Position numbers and translations under genes: made by a program. 64,000 nucleotides of DNA. It comes from Opisthorchis felineus (taxonomy: Eukaryota > Platyhelminthes > Trematoda > Opisthorchiida > Opisthorchiidae). Location: the NCBI GenBank assembly GCA_004794785.1, contig SJOL01007113.1, positions 1,777,049 to 1,841,048 on the forward strand, read 5' to 3'. The notes below the pieces were generated by a model that was given only the letters and a program-made list of their open reading frames with translations, was not told where the DNA came from and did no database searches. This document shows, one piece after another, positions 38,401 through 49,160 of the stretch (positions within the stretch are counted from its first letter, which is position 1; each line of letters starts with the position of its first letter).

Positions 38401-39635
38401 CACCGCTCTCAGGCTAATATTTGTCGTTCCAACTAATTGATCAGAACTTTCATAACCAGAAATGAACCAGTGGCTGTTTTGGACGTACAAAAATTAACAC
38501 AGCGCAAAAGCATATGCCATGCAGCTTATGAGAGAAAAAAATTACTCCGCCTTATCCCCATGCATTCGTCTCCAGCGGAGTTTGAAAGTTAATTCTAATG
38601 TAAGCTAATGTGAACTAAATGATCTGATCACTGAACTGCACAAACACTTACCCAGATATATGGCCACTTCGTCTGGCATATTTTCCGAAGAAAGTGACAC
38701 ATATGACTGCCAAACTGTGGTATTTTTACTAAAGCACTTCAGCCAGCCAGAGACATAAATATCTCTTACGTGTTGTCCAGAATGCGAATTGGTCTTTTGT
38801 TGAATACTAGGTAGTTGCCTAAAATTTTGTTGCCATTCAAGAAAACTTTCCCCTAATGATTTTACTTTCTCCCGTATGAGGTTGCTTTTATCAGATGTCC
38901 TGTGAACAAGTGGAATAATGCCAAGTTTTTGGTTTTATTTTTTAGCAGAAAAGTGTCGGATTGAAAAACACCCTGCCAGAAACAAGTGTTCAAAGGAGAG
39001 ACAAGGTGGCATGTTAAACATACTTTCTTAGAAAATCATATATCTTGTTGTTTTGGTACGAGAATTCGAATTAAACAACATTGGCCAGATACTTTCGAAA
39101 ACCATAACTTTTTCTAACACGGAAGCAGCAACATAACTCGCACGAAATGTCATTGTCGGTAGAGGGAGCGGTGCACTAGGCAAAGTTTTGTGACCCCATC
39201 AAAAGGATGTAAGATATTTTAAGAATAGGACAAAACAGGTATTCTCTGACTGAGAGTGGAAGAGTCGTACTTTCGGTCTTCTAATTCTTATGAAAATCAA
39301 TGTCCTACTGTGTTGAAAATTTGGCAATTCCCAGATTAAAAAAACTATTGATTCTAATAAAGTGGGACATGTTTCTCCCCTCAGTGCATCGCCTTGCAGC
39401 AGTTCTTAGGGTGTAAGCAAGGATTCTGCATGCTTGCTTTTGAGATATTCCAGACTCGCTGGGGCTGCGATACGAATAATCGGATACAACAGTGGAATGG
39501 CCAAAAACCATTTCTATTTTGTGGTGTCAAACATCAACGCGGTGTCATATCAGATGATGAGCTTTGAGCGGAAGGTAGCAACTCCCTTTTGTCTAGGTCC
39601 TAGTGGGGCCTGTTCCTAGCAGCCCCTTGGATTCA
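35456..39635. other. No gene recognised
   Basis: Apart from a faint possible continuation of the reverse transcriptase to about 35,720, I see nothing. The frame at 37,888-38,202 (+, 104 codons) is Cys- and Tyr-rich with a protein-like look but begins with a non-ATG codon and matches nothing known to me. The minus-strand frame at 35,879-36,160 is likewise unassigned. Confidence 0.45.
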
Positions 39636-39940
39636 TTGGCACTGATGCGGCGTGCAAGCTGGATGTCTTTCGGCATGTTGTGACCCATTTGGCATAAATA
39701 GCACACAGGTTAGTGTCCTCAGAGGGGCAAACCAAGAAGGCCTCACTGGCTTCCTGTAGAGCAAGACAGTCGTGCTCTGGAATCTGGAACAGTCTTGAAG
39801 TCTTGGGCGATTTCCCTCAGTAGCTGTTGGAAGGGCAGTTTACGGATGAGCAGCTCGGTGGTGCTCGTACTACTGAGAATGACATTGTTTCACAGTATCT
39901 GACCTTGCTACGACAAGTTGGCTGGGGGCGGATTTCCTAT
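39636..39940 (-). pseudogene. Histone H3 pseudogene
   Basis: The minus strand encodes H3 from about residue 26 to 130 in shifting frames. RKSAP is at 39,939-39,925. A disrupted stretch follows where GTVALREIRRYQ should be. Then [20 protein letters not shown] plus DFKT agrees nearly perfectly with the H3 core helix. After a frameshift come [11 protein letters not shown] and [14 protein letters not shown], and after another shift [13 protein letters not shown]. The normal C-terminal RGERA and stop are absent, and so is the N-terminal tail. At least two frameshifts plus the missing ends make it non-functional. Replication-dependent H3 genes lack introns, so a retrocopy and a decayed tandem-array copy cannot be told apart. 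No other histone gene lies nearby. Confidence 0.87.
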
Positions 39941-41475
39941 GAAGCCCACACTCAGTGAACTAAATATATAGTGCATCTTCCTATGAAGTAAATTTGATAG
40001 AACACTTCTCTCGAGAAATGAAAACCTCCGCACTCCCACCTCTTGCCATTATTTAACCAAAATGTTTAGACTGGGTGAAGGTAAGGTGAACTGTCGCAAG
40101 GTAGATTTTTATAAATGTCGTTTGTTCTCACAATCTACAACTTCACACTGACATAAAAAGCAGCTGCGTAGATGCTCAGTGTCTCTTCAGGTATTTCTTG
40201 TGGTTAAGAACGAATTATGTGGAATATAAAAGGCTGTGGTCTAGCTATCGCCATGAGAAATGTCTTTAATTTACAATTGCAGACCAAGCAGGTATCTCAA
40301 ATGGAACCACTTTATTAGACGTTGACATTTGTTGCGTCAAAAAATTCAGTATATTTGGAAGGAACTTTTGCCCCAGTATTTGCTTAAATGTAAGTTATTG
40401 GTAGCAGAATTTCGGCGGTCGAATGGGCCTACTTGGTAAAGTCATAACGTTGCGTAGTCTATAGATTTATTCATCTTGTTTTCTTCTGAATAGGACAACA
40501 AGTATGCACGGAGAATAACTGGCACTACTAGGGAAGAATCTTGTAAATGACCGCTTGTTACATATACATGACTTAGTCTAGCCCTGGAAAACTTTTGAAA
40601 GTTTTCCTAGAGGAGATTTTCGATGAAAAGTCGTCAATCGGCATATCTTCTACGGAAGCGTATCAAAAGAACGAATGATTTCCCATTTTTTGTCTAATAT
40701 TTACCGTGATGATAAATGATGTATTTAATGTTCTGAGGGGCCATTTTGTTGCCCACAACAGCAACCATTTACTCAGTGTCTGTTGCCCAGTTTTGAATCC
40801 TAGTCATTAACGTATATCAATTGACTAAATTTGTTTCCGGTGACGATCAATACTGGGATTCGTATCAGTTTCAGCGGATTTGACCCTATATCCATTTCTT
40901 CCAAAGTCGAGTTCCCACGGCATATGCAAATAGTCAGGAAACAAGTGAATCAACTTATGCCACTGCACACAAATAATGTCATTTTCGCACTCTAAAAAAA
41001 GTTGCAACCCCTAAAAAGGTCCATTTTTCTTATTTCACAAATTCTTGTTCGACCGGTTACAAAGTTATTAAAATCAACAGGAAATGGCAAGAGGTCATCA
41101 AGGGTTATAAAAAAAGTTTCAGAGGAATTCGGTTCACAGTGTTATTAGTTGACAGGTGCTATTGGGCCGTTTCTATAATGACGCACCAAACTAACGGATC
41201 ATGCAAGCCGAAGTAAATCCTCTGGATCTATGACTGAGAAAAGGAATAGCTGGATCCACATCCCCCAAAACCCTGTCTCTCTCAAATTAATTCAGAATCA
41301 ATAACCTTGGTGTTTCTGGGTGATATGAACATCTGACCCATTGTAGAAGTCACAGAAACCTTCGCAAATGGAGCTGATAAACATAAAATACTAATCAGTT
41401 GAACGAAGTTTGGGTGAACTATCCATTGAACTAAAATTTGCACGTGCGACGTGCAGCAGCCTCCGAAATGGGATA
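39941..41475. other. No gene recognised
   Basis: No recognisable gene, RNA or transposon. In particular, no H4, H2A or H2B sequence is visible beside the H3 pseudogene, which argues against a histone cluster remnant here. Confidence 0.5.
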
Positions 41476-41530
41476 CTCGGCATAGCACTTACCCGGTAGG
41501 CGAGAGGTCGGAGGTTAGAGTCGTGTACAA
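41476..41530 (+). repeat. tRNA-like SINE head
   Basis: TAGCACTTACCCGG at 41,483-41,496 fits an A box, and GGTTAGAGTCG at 41,513-41,523 fits a B box (GGTTCGANTCC with C to A at one key position). Starts are 30 nt apart, a tRNA-like distance. On the opposite strand the segment translates to DSNLRPLAYRVSAMP, a kind of spurious peptide that recurs in protein databases because tRNA-derived SINEs are translated by mistake. The SINE body may run to about 41,580, but its ends are not clear. Confidence 0.5.
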
Positions 41531-42529
41531 GAACCCTGTATTCTCGTTTTCGCTGTGAGCTCTTAGTCCCTATTCTCAAACAATTTTTGTCAAAAAGGTA
41601 ACGCTTTTGCACAAAACGCGACCTTAGATTTGGTTAGCGATCGTGTTTTAACTTATTTCAGGTACAATGTACTTAACTTTACCTGTGGGAGACTTTCTTC
41701 AAGTTCCTCAAACAAAATTTTGTCACCCACGTTTATTTTGTTTTTGAATGCACATAAAAGGCCAATTTTTTTCTGCCAAATTCATTCCTGACTGACACTT
41801 GTTGGTTTGCGACTAACCTATAATCTCAGTGTGTACATATTTCAGCTGCTTGTTCTGGTACCTGGAATTATCATACGACTTCCACAACAATACGATTTGG
41901 TGTGTATATATGGTGGTAAGTGAGGGAGGTCACCTATACCTAGGATGCACCTCTACGCCACATTTCAGGACGAAACGCATTTGCTTTTTACTTATCTACA
42001 CCATAATTGCTACTATAACCGGAAGCCCTAACTGATGTACCACAGTCTCCAGTTCAGCTTTGGTGCTAGATATGAATCAGTTGTAGTAACCGTTTTTATT
42101 TGGCTCAAACATCACTGCCGAACAATTAGGGGACAGAAGTGAACCGAGCTGACCAGGACAAGAACTGCATCTTGTGCATCTGAATTAATAAACTGGAGGT
42201 TTAATTATTGGTAAGAAGAGCAAACTTTCCAAACCACGCGAATCATATACTCCTCCAGAGACGTTAGAAAGTGTTCGGATTAGTTTATGAATTACCTGCC
42301 TCAGCTCAAGATTCGTCACCGTGACGTGCTTCATAATTTAAGTCAGGTTTTGTAAGATATGTGCTCAGTTCAAAAGGCATACATGGTAATCAGTATACTC
42401 AATCCGTCGGAGAAATAAGAGAATGCATGCACGCAATGTAGATAAAGTTCTTCGGGGGACAATAGGCGGTATTCTTGAGTAATTAGTAGACTTTTTACGC
42501 TTTGCAAATGCCGGCTTGGCTTATCAAAC
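41531..42529. other. No gene recognised
   Basis: Nothing recognisable. The left end of a 146-codon minus-strand frame (42,370-42,810) falls here, but that frame has no family match and conflicts with the better zinc-finger reading at 42,530-42,599. Confidence 0.45.
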
Positions 42530-42599
42530 CCATGTGAATCGAAAATGCCTGTCAAGCAGCCCCATATCGGACAAAGCCACTCTTGACAGATGATGTCTA
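42530..42599 (-). pseudogene. Possible C2H2 zinc-finger remnant of a retroelement
   Basis: On the minus strand one frame reads HLSRVALSDMGLLDRHFRFT. This resembles the finger motif ending (R)MGLxGHxRIH found at the C-terminus of some non-LTR elements, with one base inserted before the second His region. The paired cysteines are not preserved. It is too short and degenerate to be sure. Confidence 0.3.
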
Positions 42600-43010
42600 A
42601 ATGTAATCGGTGCACACGTGTGTAGACAGAAGTCTTTTGCTCACTTGTACATTGTCGGGCAATAATGTGCATCCGTGAACTAAGGCTGTCTGGTGCATAA
42701 AAAGCCGATGCTAACAGCAGTGAAAAAGGGTTTGACCGGGTTTTGTCACTGAATAAGGCCAAACAAACGGTTTTTTCTGCCCTTTCTCTAATAAAGCTAT
42801 GCAGCATCAACAGTTTATTTAACCGACTACTACGACCAGTGCTAGTGCGATTTTCCTAGCCGTAACATCTAACTACACACTCACACATACGTTTACATAG
42901 TATCATAACATCAAAGAGATGTGATGTACAGTAAAACGTCTCACATTTAGACAGCAAAAATGCCGTCAATGTGTCGAAATATCGGTAGCTCGGGTGTGTG
43001 TACTGGTGGT

Positions 43011-43024
43011 CGATCATATGATCG
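43011..43024. repeat. 14-bp perfect palindrome
   Basis: CGATCATATGATCG reads the same on both strands. It lies 39 bp from the GAAAC hairpin on the same side as that repeat's 3' flank. Possibly chance. Confidence 0.7.
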
Positions 43025-43062
43025 TTGTTCTGTTCGCCGAGATTGGCAATTGGCTTGCAAAC

Positions 43063-43085
43063 GTTTCGTCCCCAGTCGAGGAGAC
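43063..43085 (-). ncRNA. Hammerhead-like hairpin with GAAAC (uncertain)
   Basis: The minus strand has GUCUCC (43,085-43,080), loop UCGACU, GGGGAC (43,073-43,068), then GAAAC (43,067-43,063) and GUUU. A six-pair stem leading into GAAA, then the self-complementary ACGU, looks like stem II and helix III of a minimal hammerhead. Upstream, however, the sequence is CCAACGAC rather than CUGANGA plus stem, and no stem I partner is evident. It is either a decayed hammerhead of another family or an unrelated repeat. The surrounding sequence feels like a dispersed flatworm repeat, but I cannot verify this here. Confidence 0.35.
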
Positions 43086-43119
43086 GTCGTTGGTTGTAGT
43101 TTAATATTCCTCGAGGCAA

Positions 43120-46100
43120 ACGTACTATACTCGTCCAAAGATTTAGGAAATTCGGTAAGCTTATAGGCGGGTGGAGGGAAATCAGTGACGGTGGCCAAAA
43201 TAAACATCAAGATTACCGATGAATTTGTGGCGCTCCAGCGTCCGAAATCCCCCACTATCTGAAAATCTACGCAAGCACCAACGAACCACTATGTTTCTAA
43301 GCAAGCAAAGCTTTAATGTTACTGTGTCCCTGTGCCCCGAATGCCAATAGCCTATAATACCATTGCCCGTTTGGCTCCTATCTCGCCGGCTCACGCCATG
43401 GTCTGCCCCGTAATATGCTGGACGCATGGCTATACAGTGTCCACATTTGAAGAAAGTATATTGCGGTTGTATGCCATTGCGTTGCATGGCGGCAGCATGG
43501 ATAACTGCGCAAGTTTTGCGAGCTTTGGCCCAATATAGAATGTCTAAGTAAGCCGAGACAGTAGTTCATATAGTCGTGAACAGTTAGGCGAAATTTTCCG
43601 GCTTTCCTGTTTAAAAGTAAGGTGGCGACGGTCTGTGTATTTTTCACTCAGGTAATAGCCCAAATGAACAACTTGATAGGATCAGAATGGTTACTGAATG
43701 TTGGACTCACTTGTGCACCCCCCAGCAGCACTGCTAGAGCTATAATCTCCAGTTAGACGTGTGGAACGAACCAAGGAGTCATCTTTAATTTAACAATACA
43801 CTTGATGAGACTGGAAACATACACCGAAAGTCAGTCATCATTGCACTGTACGAAATAGTTTTGCGCAACTATTTCCAATGAGAGGAGTATTTAAAGGCGA
43901 CCCCCATTTAGGTCATTAGATGGTAGATTCTCCTTTTACGTCTTGTCAGGAATTGGGTTCTTATAGCAGTCCTCGCTGCGGCTGCAGCCGCTTTGATGGC
44001 ACCATCTGGTTTTGAAGCTTCTGTAGAAATGTAATATCCAAACAAAGGAGCACATCTGGGTCACTTTGTGATTCCTCGTTGGACGCTCGCATCAAGGACG
44101 CCCTTAGCTCGGCACGGGAAGGGGTTAAATTTTTTCTCAGGTTGATAAATTTTACAGCTGCGGCGAACAAGGATCATTTGGCCTCTAGTGGGTCTAAGTA
44201 GATGCAGGTCACAACTTGCAGTTTCGGTTGCTTGCAAGGATGTCTTGTATGCGTTTCAAATGTAGTTCCTTTCAGACAGGACCAAAGACATGAATGCAAG
44301 TTATTTTTGGGAGTATAAAACAAGCCATATCTTGACGTAAAGAATGAGGAAGAAGTAGAAACTGTTGTTTTTAACAGGCAAACAGTTTCAGCAGTTTGCT
44401 GGCTAAATTCATAGATTCATGATTACTTCATTGATTACTTTATTAATTTATGTTCTAGGGGCTAAGTATGAAGAGAAATGTCAACTTGACAAGGTCTCAA
44501 ACAATTAATGGTAAGACGTCACTTCTTTCACCGAGAGTTTGCAACAACTCATTGGACTATTTCAAGGAGTTGAACGGATAATGGGCAAAATTCAGAAATG
44601 AACTCAGGAAATATTTTTGGTAGCTGAGTGATGGTAAGTTGGATTTGGTACGTGTGGGAGTTTCTGTTTTAATCAACTAGGAGTCACCAAAAACAACTGT
44701 TTTTCATTAGATGCCTGTCTCCTAAACGCAGTAGTAGTGTATTTTTTTGTATTGACGTCAGTTCGTTGCTAAGGCTGTCTGGGCTTCTCACTCACTAGCT
44801 AAGTGCTGAGGTAATTTCGAATCCAGAAAGAATGATAGCTGTCTTTTTGGTCCATTATTTTAGTTTTCATAGCTCCAGCATACAGAAGGGACGCAAACTG
44901 CCAAACGGAAAACCTCATGTACAAAACCTGAACGCCATTCATTTTTACTGCATTTACTAATATGTTCACAGTGGCGACGCATATGCACTGGTGTAGCAAA
45001 ACTGAGGCGTTATCAGCATTACTGTTCGTTTGTCGACAACACTAGAATGAGATGACCAAAGTTTGTGTGAACACATTTTTAATTCAAGCATGAGATATAA
45101 TAACGGGTCAGCAGAAATCTCATCGTTTAAGGAAGCCAGCTTTAGGTAATTGGGTGTATCTGGAATAGTGTTAGTCACGCAAACATTACCTGATATAGGT
45201 CTATCGTAAATTTTAGACAGTGGATTTGGTAATGCACGTTTGACATATGGTATTTCTTCAGTAGCCCTTTTTATGGACAAAAAAATGAAGTTGGAGCTTC
45301 ACTTGACACTAACTTCGCTGATATTTGCTTGGGTAAAACTCAGGGTGGCATTTTAAGCCTTGTAATGGAATAACTCTCAAATACATTATTGTGATTCGCA
45401 AATCACACACTGCTAACGAGGTAACACTCTGCTTTTCTAGTCCGGACCATTTGGCAGTCCAGTCTACTGCTGTAATTGGGCTCAGCAATGTGTTCAGTTT
45501 CTTGACGTCGCACTAATTTGCAGACAGGTTTTAACCGTCCAGAGTCTGTAAACCAAAAAATAATCTTATCAGGCCGTCAAAAAAACTTTGTGGAAATTCA
45601 CTATAGTTTCAACGTGATTAGGTGCTAGACAAAAGGAACGTGTACAGGCTGCATAGGATCTTATATGTACGGAACTGCGACATATACCTCTGCACACTTA
45701 CAATAACTCCCCATATTTTTCCTCAGGCCCTGTAGGCTGAGTCACTACAACCTGATTACTTGTGTGCTACCGAGCCAAAATCGAAAAAACAATGCAGAAT
45801 TTTACAAAAGATAAATTTGTTTTCAACAATACAGAGAGTGGCCGTCACCAATTTGGTATCACGTCATGCACGCCATACATGTTCCTTATCCATATATATT
45901 TCAAGGTAATGTATCCATGTGTTTCGTAGGGGTTCCGATAGAATGTCTAAAGACGACCTTGGGAAAGACCATGAAGCGCTTAAAAGCAAACTTGAAAAAA
46001 GGACTTGAGACCTAGGAGTATTCTTAAGTGTATCTAGTTATTTACAGAAAGCCTTCATGATGCACATCTCCTAGGACATCTTGAATTCACAGTGAGACAT

Positions 46101-48832
46101 TTCATACTGTTGATTGGACAACCTTCTATTGAGCCATCTTAGGAGATCTTTTGACGTAATTCGGAAAGGATATCAATGAGTTCCGAAATCAAACTGGAGA
46201 TGGGTGGCTGAATAATGTTGTGGTATAATTTAGAAGGAATGGCTGGCACATGATGCGTAGTCGCGTCAATTTCAGCATTGTAATCCTAGGATGAGCAAAA
46301 GTAGCAATGCAGATTTCGGTCTTCATCTGATACGTAACTTCATAACCAGAAACTAGGGTTAGAATTTTTCGGGAGATACTTTTTGAGAAGAAATTATAAT
46401 GAAAGTTTTTTCTGCGGTAAAAAATCTTATTTTGGGAGAATCTTTTTACGGGAGATAAACCATTGACGTTGCTTCGTGGTGTTTATCATTTTGATTCGTT
46501 TTTGTCTGTTTTATCACTTTTCATATTGATTTAGATTTGCCTGGGACGTGAAAGACAGGAAAGAGTCGAATAATATGTAATCTGACCAAGACATAATCAA
46601 ACCTTGTTAGGGAAAATTATACCTTAACTATGGTCATGTATGTTGCTGCTTCCCCACTTTCCCTGTCTTCCTCATCTACAGTGTTGGCTTCAGGTGACCC
46701 TGAAGTATCATAGTGTCCTCGTAACTATCGGCGATGAAACTCGCACATTTTTGGCGCAATCTTGATTGGAACTGTAGAAAACAACACGTGAGAGTTAAAT
46801 ACAGCGTGGACGCAGATAAGGTGCATCGATAAGAAGAGAGAAGTCCTATATCTTATGCGGATATGGCGACAACCGACCACGGAGCATCACGTACGTTGGA
46901 TCTCCTGATTTAAATTAAGGTGAAGCTTTATATTGTTCATGCCATTTAACCCTAGTTTTGATCAGCCACCGGCAGCTAAATTGAGGGCAGCCAAATTCGT
47001 CAAAGGACGTGGGTACAAAGCGTGCCGAAGAAATTTTGGAAGTGCTAGGCTGATGATTTTCGACGAAGATGCAGTAGTTGTAGGGGGCGCGTTAGCATTT
47101 TAACATGAGTTTAATATTAGGCCACTGTTTTCGAATGAGTTTCTGACGTTCAACAAATACACCTTGTTAATGAAACTCAGGCCAAATCAGGCTAGGTTGC
47201 GCAAAAAGTTCATTAGTTGCAAGTGAAAACATTCTTCACAATAAATTTACTTCACCCACATATAACATGTATGGAATAAAGCAAACAGAATCGGATCAAT
47301 TAAATAAGATTGCTTTGACTGTTGATGTCTGAAAATATGATCCGTACTGATTTGATTGTCATTTGTATAGAGTGGTCTGCATATTTTCGGTTGTAGACCA
47401 GGGTACAAAATCAAGCCACGCCCTTTAGTAGAGATACTGTTAGCTTAGAGCTTCCGTACTGTACATCTAATTGACGTCAAACAAGCTGTCCGTACAAACA
47501 CATGCACTCTAATGATTATACTAAGTCATAAGCGTAATAATACGTAAAATATCGTGTTGAACTCTCCTAAGTATCTTACGCTCTAAGCCTTCACATTACC
47601 TAAGCAATATACAGGCAATATTCGATTTATCTAAATGGCGAAATTCAGCGAACGAATTTACGGTTCTACTGGTTCGCATCTCTAATGACAATGAGTGTAC
47701 AGAGAACTCATCAATCACACTTCGGAACAAGGCGCCTTGCTAAAATCTAGGACAATCATGTTATTTATGTTGGATGAACGTGATTTTCGAATGCAATTTG
47801 TCATCAGTGTCATGAATTATACTCTGAAATTTGATTTGGGCACACTTTTCCCCCGACCAACCAGCAAAAGCATAGCGAATTCTACGAAGTGAGTGTCACG
47901 TGAGTCTAAGTACATGCAAACTATTGCATCCTTGAGTGCGTTTAAGTTTAATGAAATGTTGATGAATCTAACCCATCTGTATTTGTGTGGTGGTAGCATT
48001 TTTCTACCCCAATTGCCAAAATTAGAAACCTTCAAGATCCCTACAGCCAAAATTAAAAGAACTGGCTCGACAAAATTATTAGATGTATTTTCAGTTAACA
48101 TTTTAGAAAGCGCGTTCAGGTGTTTGAATCATTCAACAGGTAGTATTTGCTACCATTGTAACACAAGAATAAAGATAAGGCACCAACGCTGGTGCTAAAT
48201 TCATTAGACTACCGAATGTTATTTTTGATGCCTGCATAGTCGGATACCCAGACTTCCGGGTTTGATGAGCTATTAGTTCGAAACTCACATACGTGAAATA
48301 AGGCAGCTGAAAGATAAACGCAAATAAGACAAATAAATATTTTGTGTGAAACACTCGGCCTTCCTGGCGGCTTTTCAGATAGAGCGTGTGCGTTTTGCAG
48401 GGTTGGTTTTCTCCTTTTTTAGTAATGTGGTGGGGAGAACTCAGAGATTACGATAATCACGTTGCTAATCAGCCTCTTGTGTCTTAATGCCAGAGTGTTT
48501 AATTTTTACTCAGATGGTTGCAAGTGCAAAACTCTCCGGGGATTTGTTGAATGCAGACTGCCATTATTCTCAGTGAAGACAAAATAGCTTCACCAGGCTT
48601 TTTACCCATTCAGCAGAAAGTGGCCTCACTTGTAGAGTAACCTTACAATCAATAGTGTTTCAACCCAACAAGATGCAAGAAAACTTAAAATTTCGCGGCC
48701 AAAATGAAGTTTTAAAACCTAATTCAAAATAGTGGGTCAAGAGGTTTGGTTTTCTCACTGGCCCTCCAAAGCGGCATGACCGAGAAGAATGTTGACTCTA
48801 GGGTGGGACGTACCAACCCATTAAGATTCAAC
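43120..48832. other. No gene recognised
   Basis: About 5.7 kb without any feature I can support. Overlapping open frames of about 70-100 codons at 43,180-43,650 on both strands coincide with a locally GC-richer stretch, and none has a recognisable motif. Confidence 0.5.
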
Positions 48833-48908
48833 AAAGACACTCATTTGCATAACGATTTGGTTTCCACGGGAGACACCTGAAACCCAGTTGAACCTCTCGT
48901 TTATGATA
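48833..48908 (-). repeat. Partial spacer unit of the hammerhead element
   Basis: Third copy of the spacer, truncated. The plus strand shows ACTCATTTGCAT, GGTTTCCACGGGAGACACCT, GAAACCCAGTTGAA and CTCTCGTTTATGAT, aligned to the first part of the 13.85 and 32.77 kb copies. The remaining half is replaced by unrelated or diverged sequence up to about 49,040, after which a plus-strand ribozyme begins. Confidence 0.7.
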
Positions 48909-49065
48909 CAAAAAATATGATGAAGAATACAAGGCATATCATGAAACAGTGATTTAGCAGCGTTTCTGGTAAGTCTCCCCTGTAAGCAGAATTTTTATGT
49001 AAGTTAGTGAGAGGTGAGTTACGTGCAATTTGGATTCAAGTAAAATACAATGTCGAGGGGAACTT

Positions 49066-49160
49066 AGGGACTGTGCGTACCTGATGAGCCCTAAGACGAC
49101 TGAAACCGGTCCTGGGCCATTGACGAATATCAAGCAACCTTGTGATTATTCTCCTTTATG
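49066..49160 (+). ncRNA. Hammerhead ribozyme copy C, core kept, stems eroded
   Basis: GGGACTGTGCGTAC is followed by CUGAUGA at 49,081-49,087 and GAAACCGGUC at 49,102-49,111, giving a canonical GUC triplet with cleavage expected after C49,111. Helix III is again the self-complementary ACCGGU. Stem II (GCCCUAAGACGACU) and the 3' strand of stem I (CUGGGCC) have lost much of their pairing. The family tail CAAGCAACCTTGTGATTATT follows. The catalytic residues are intact, so weak activity cannot be excluded, but folding looks poor. Confidence 0.65.
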
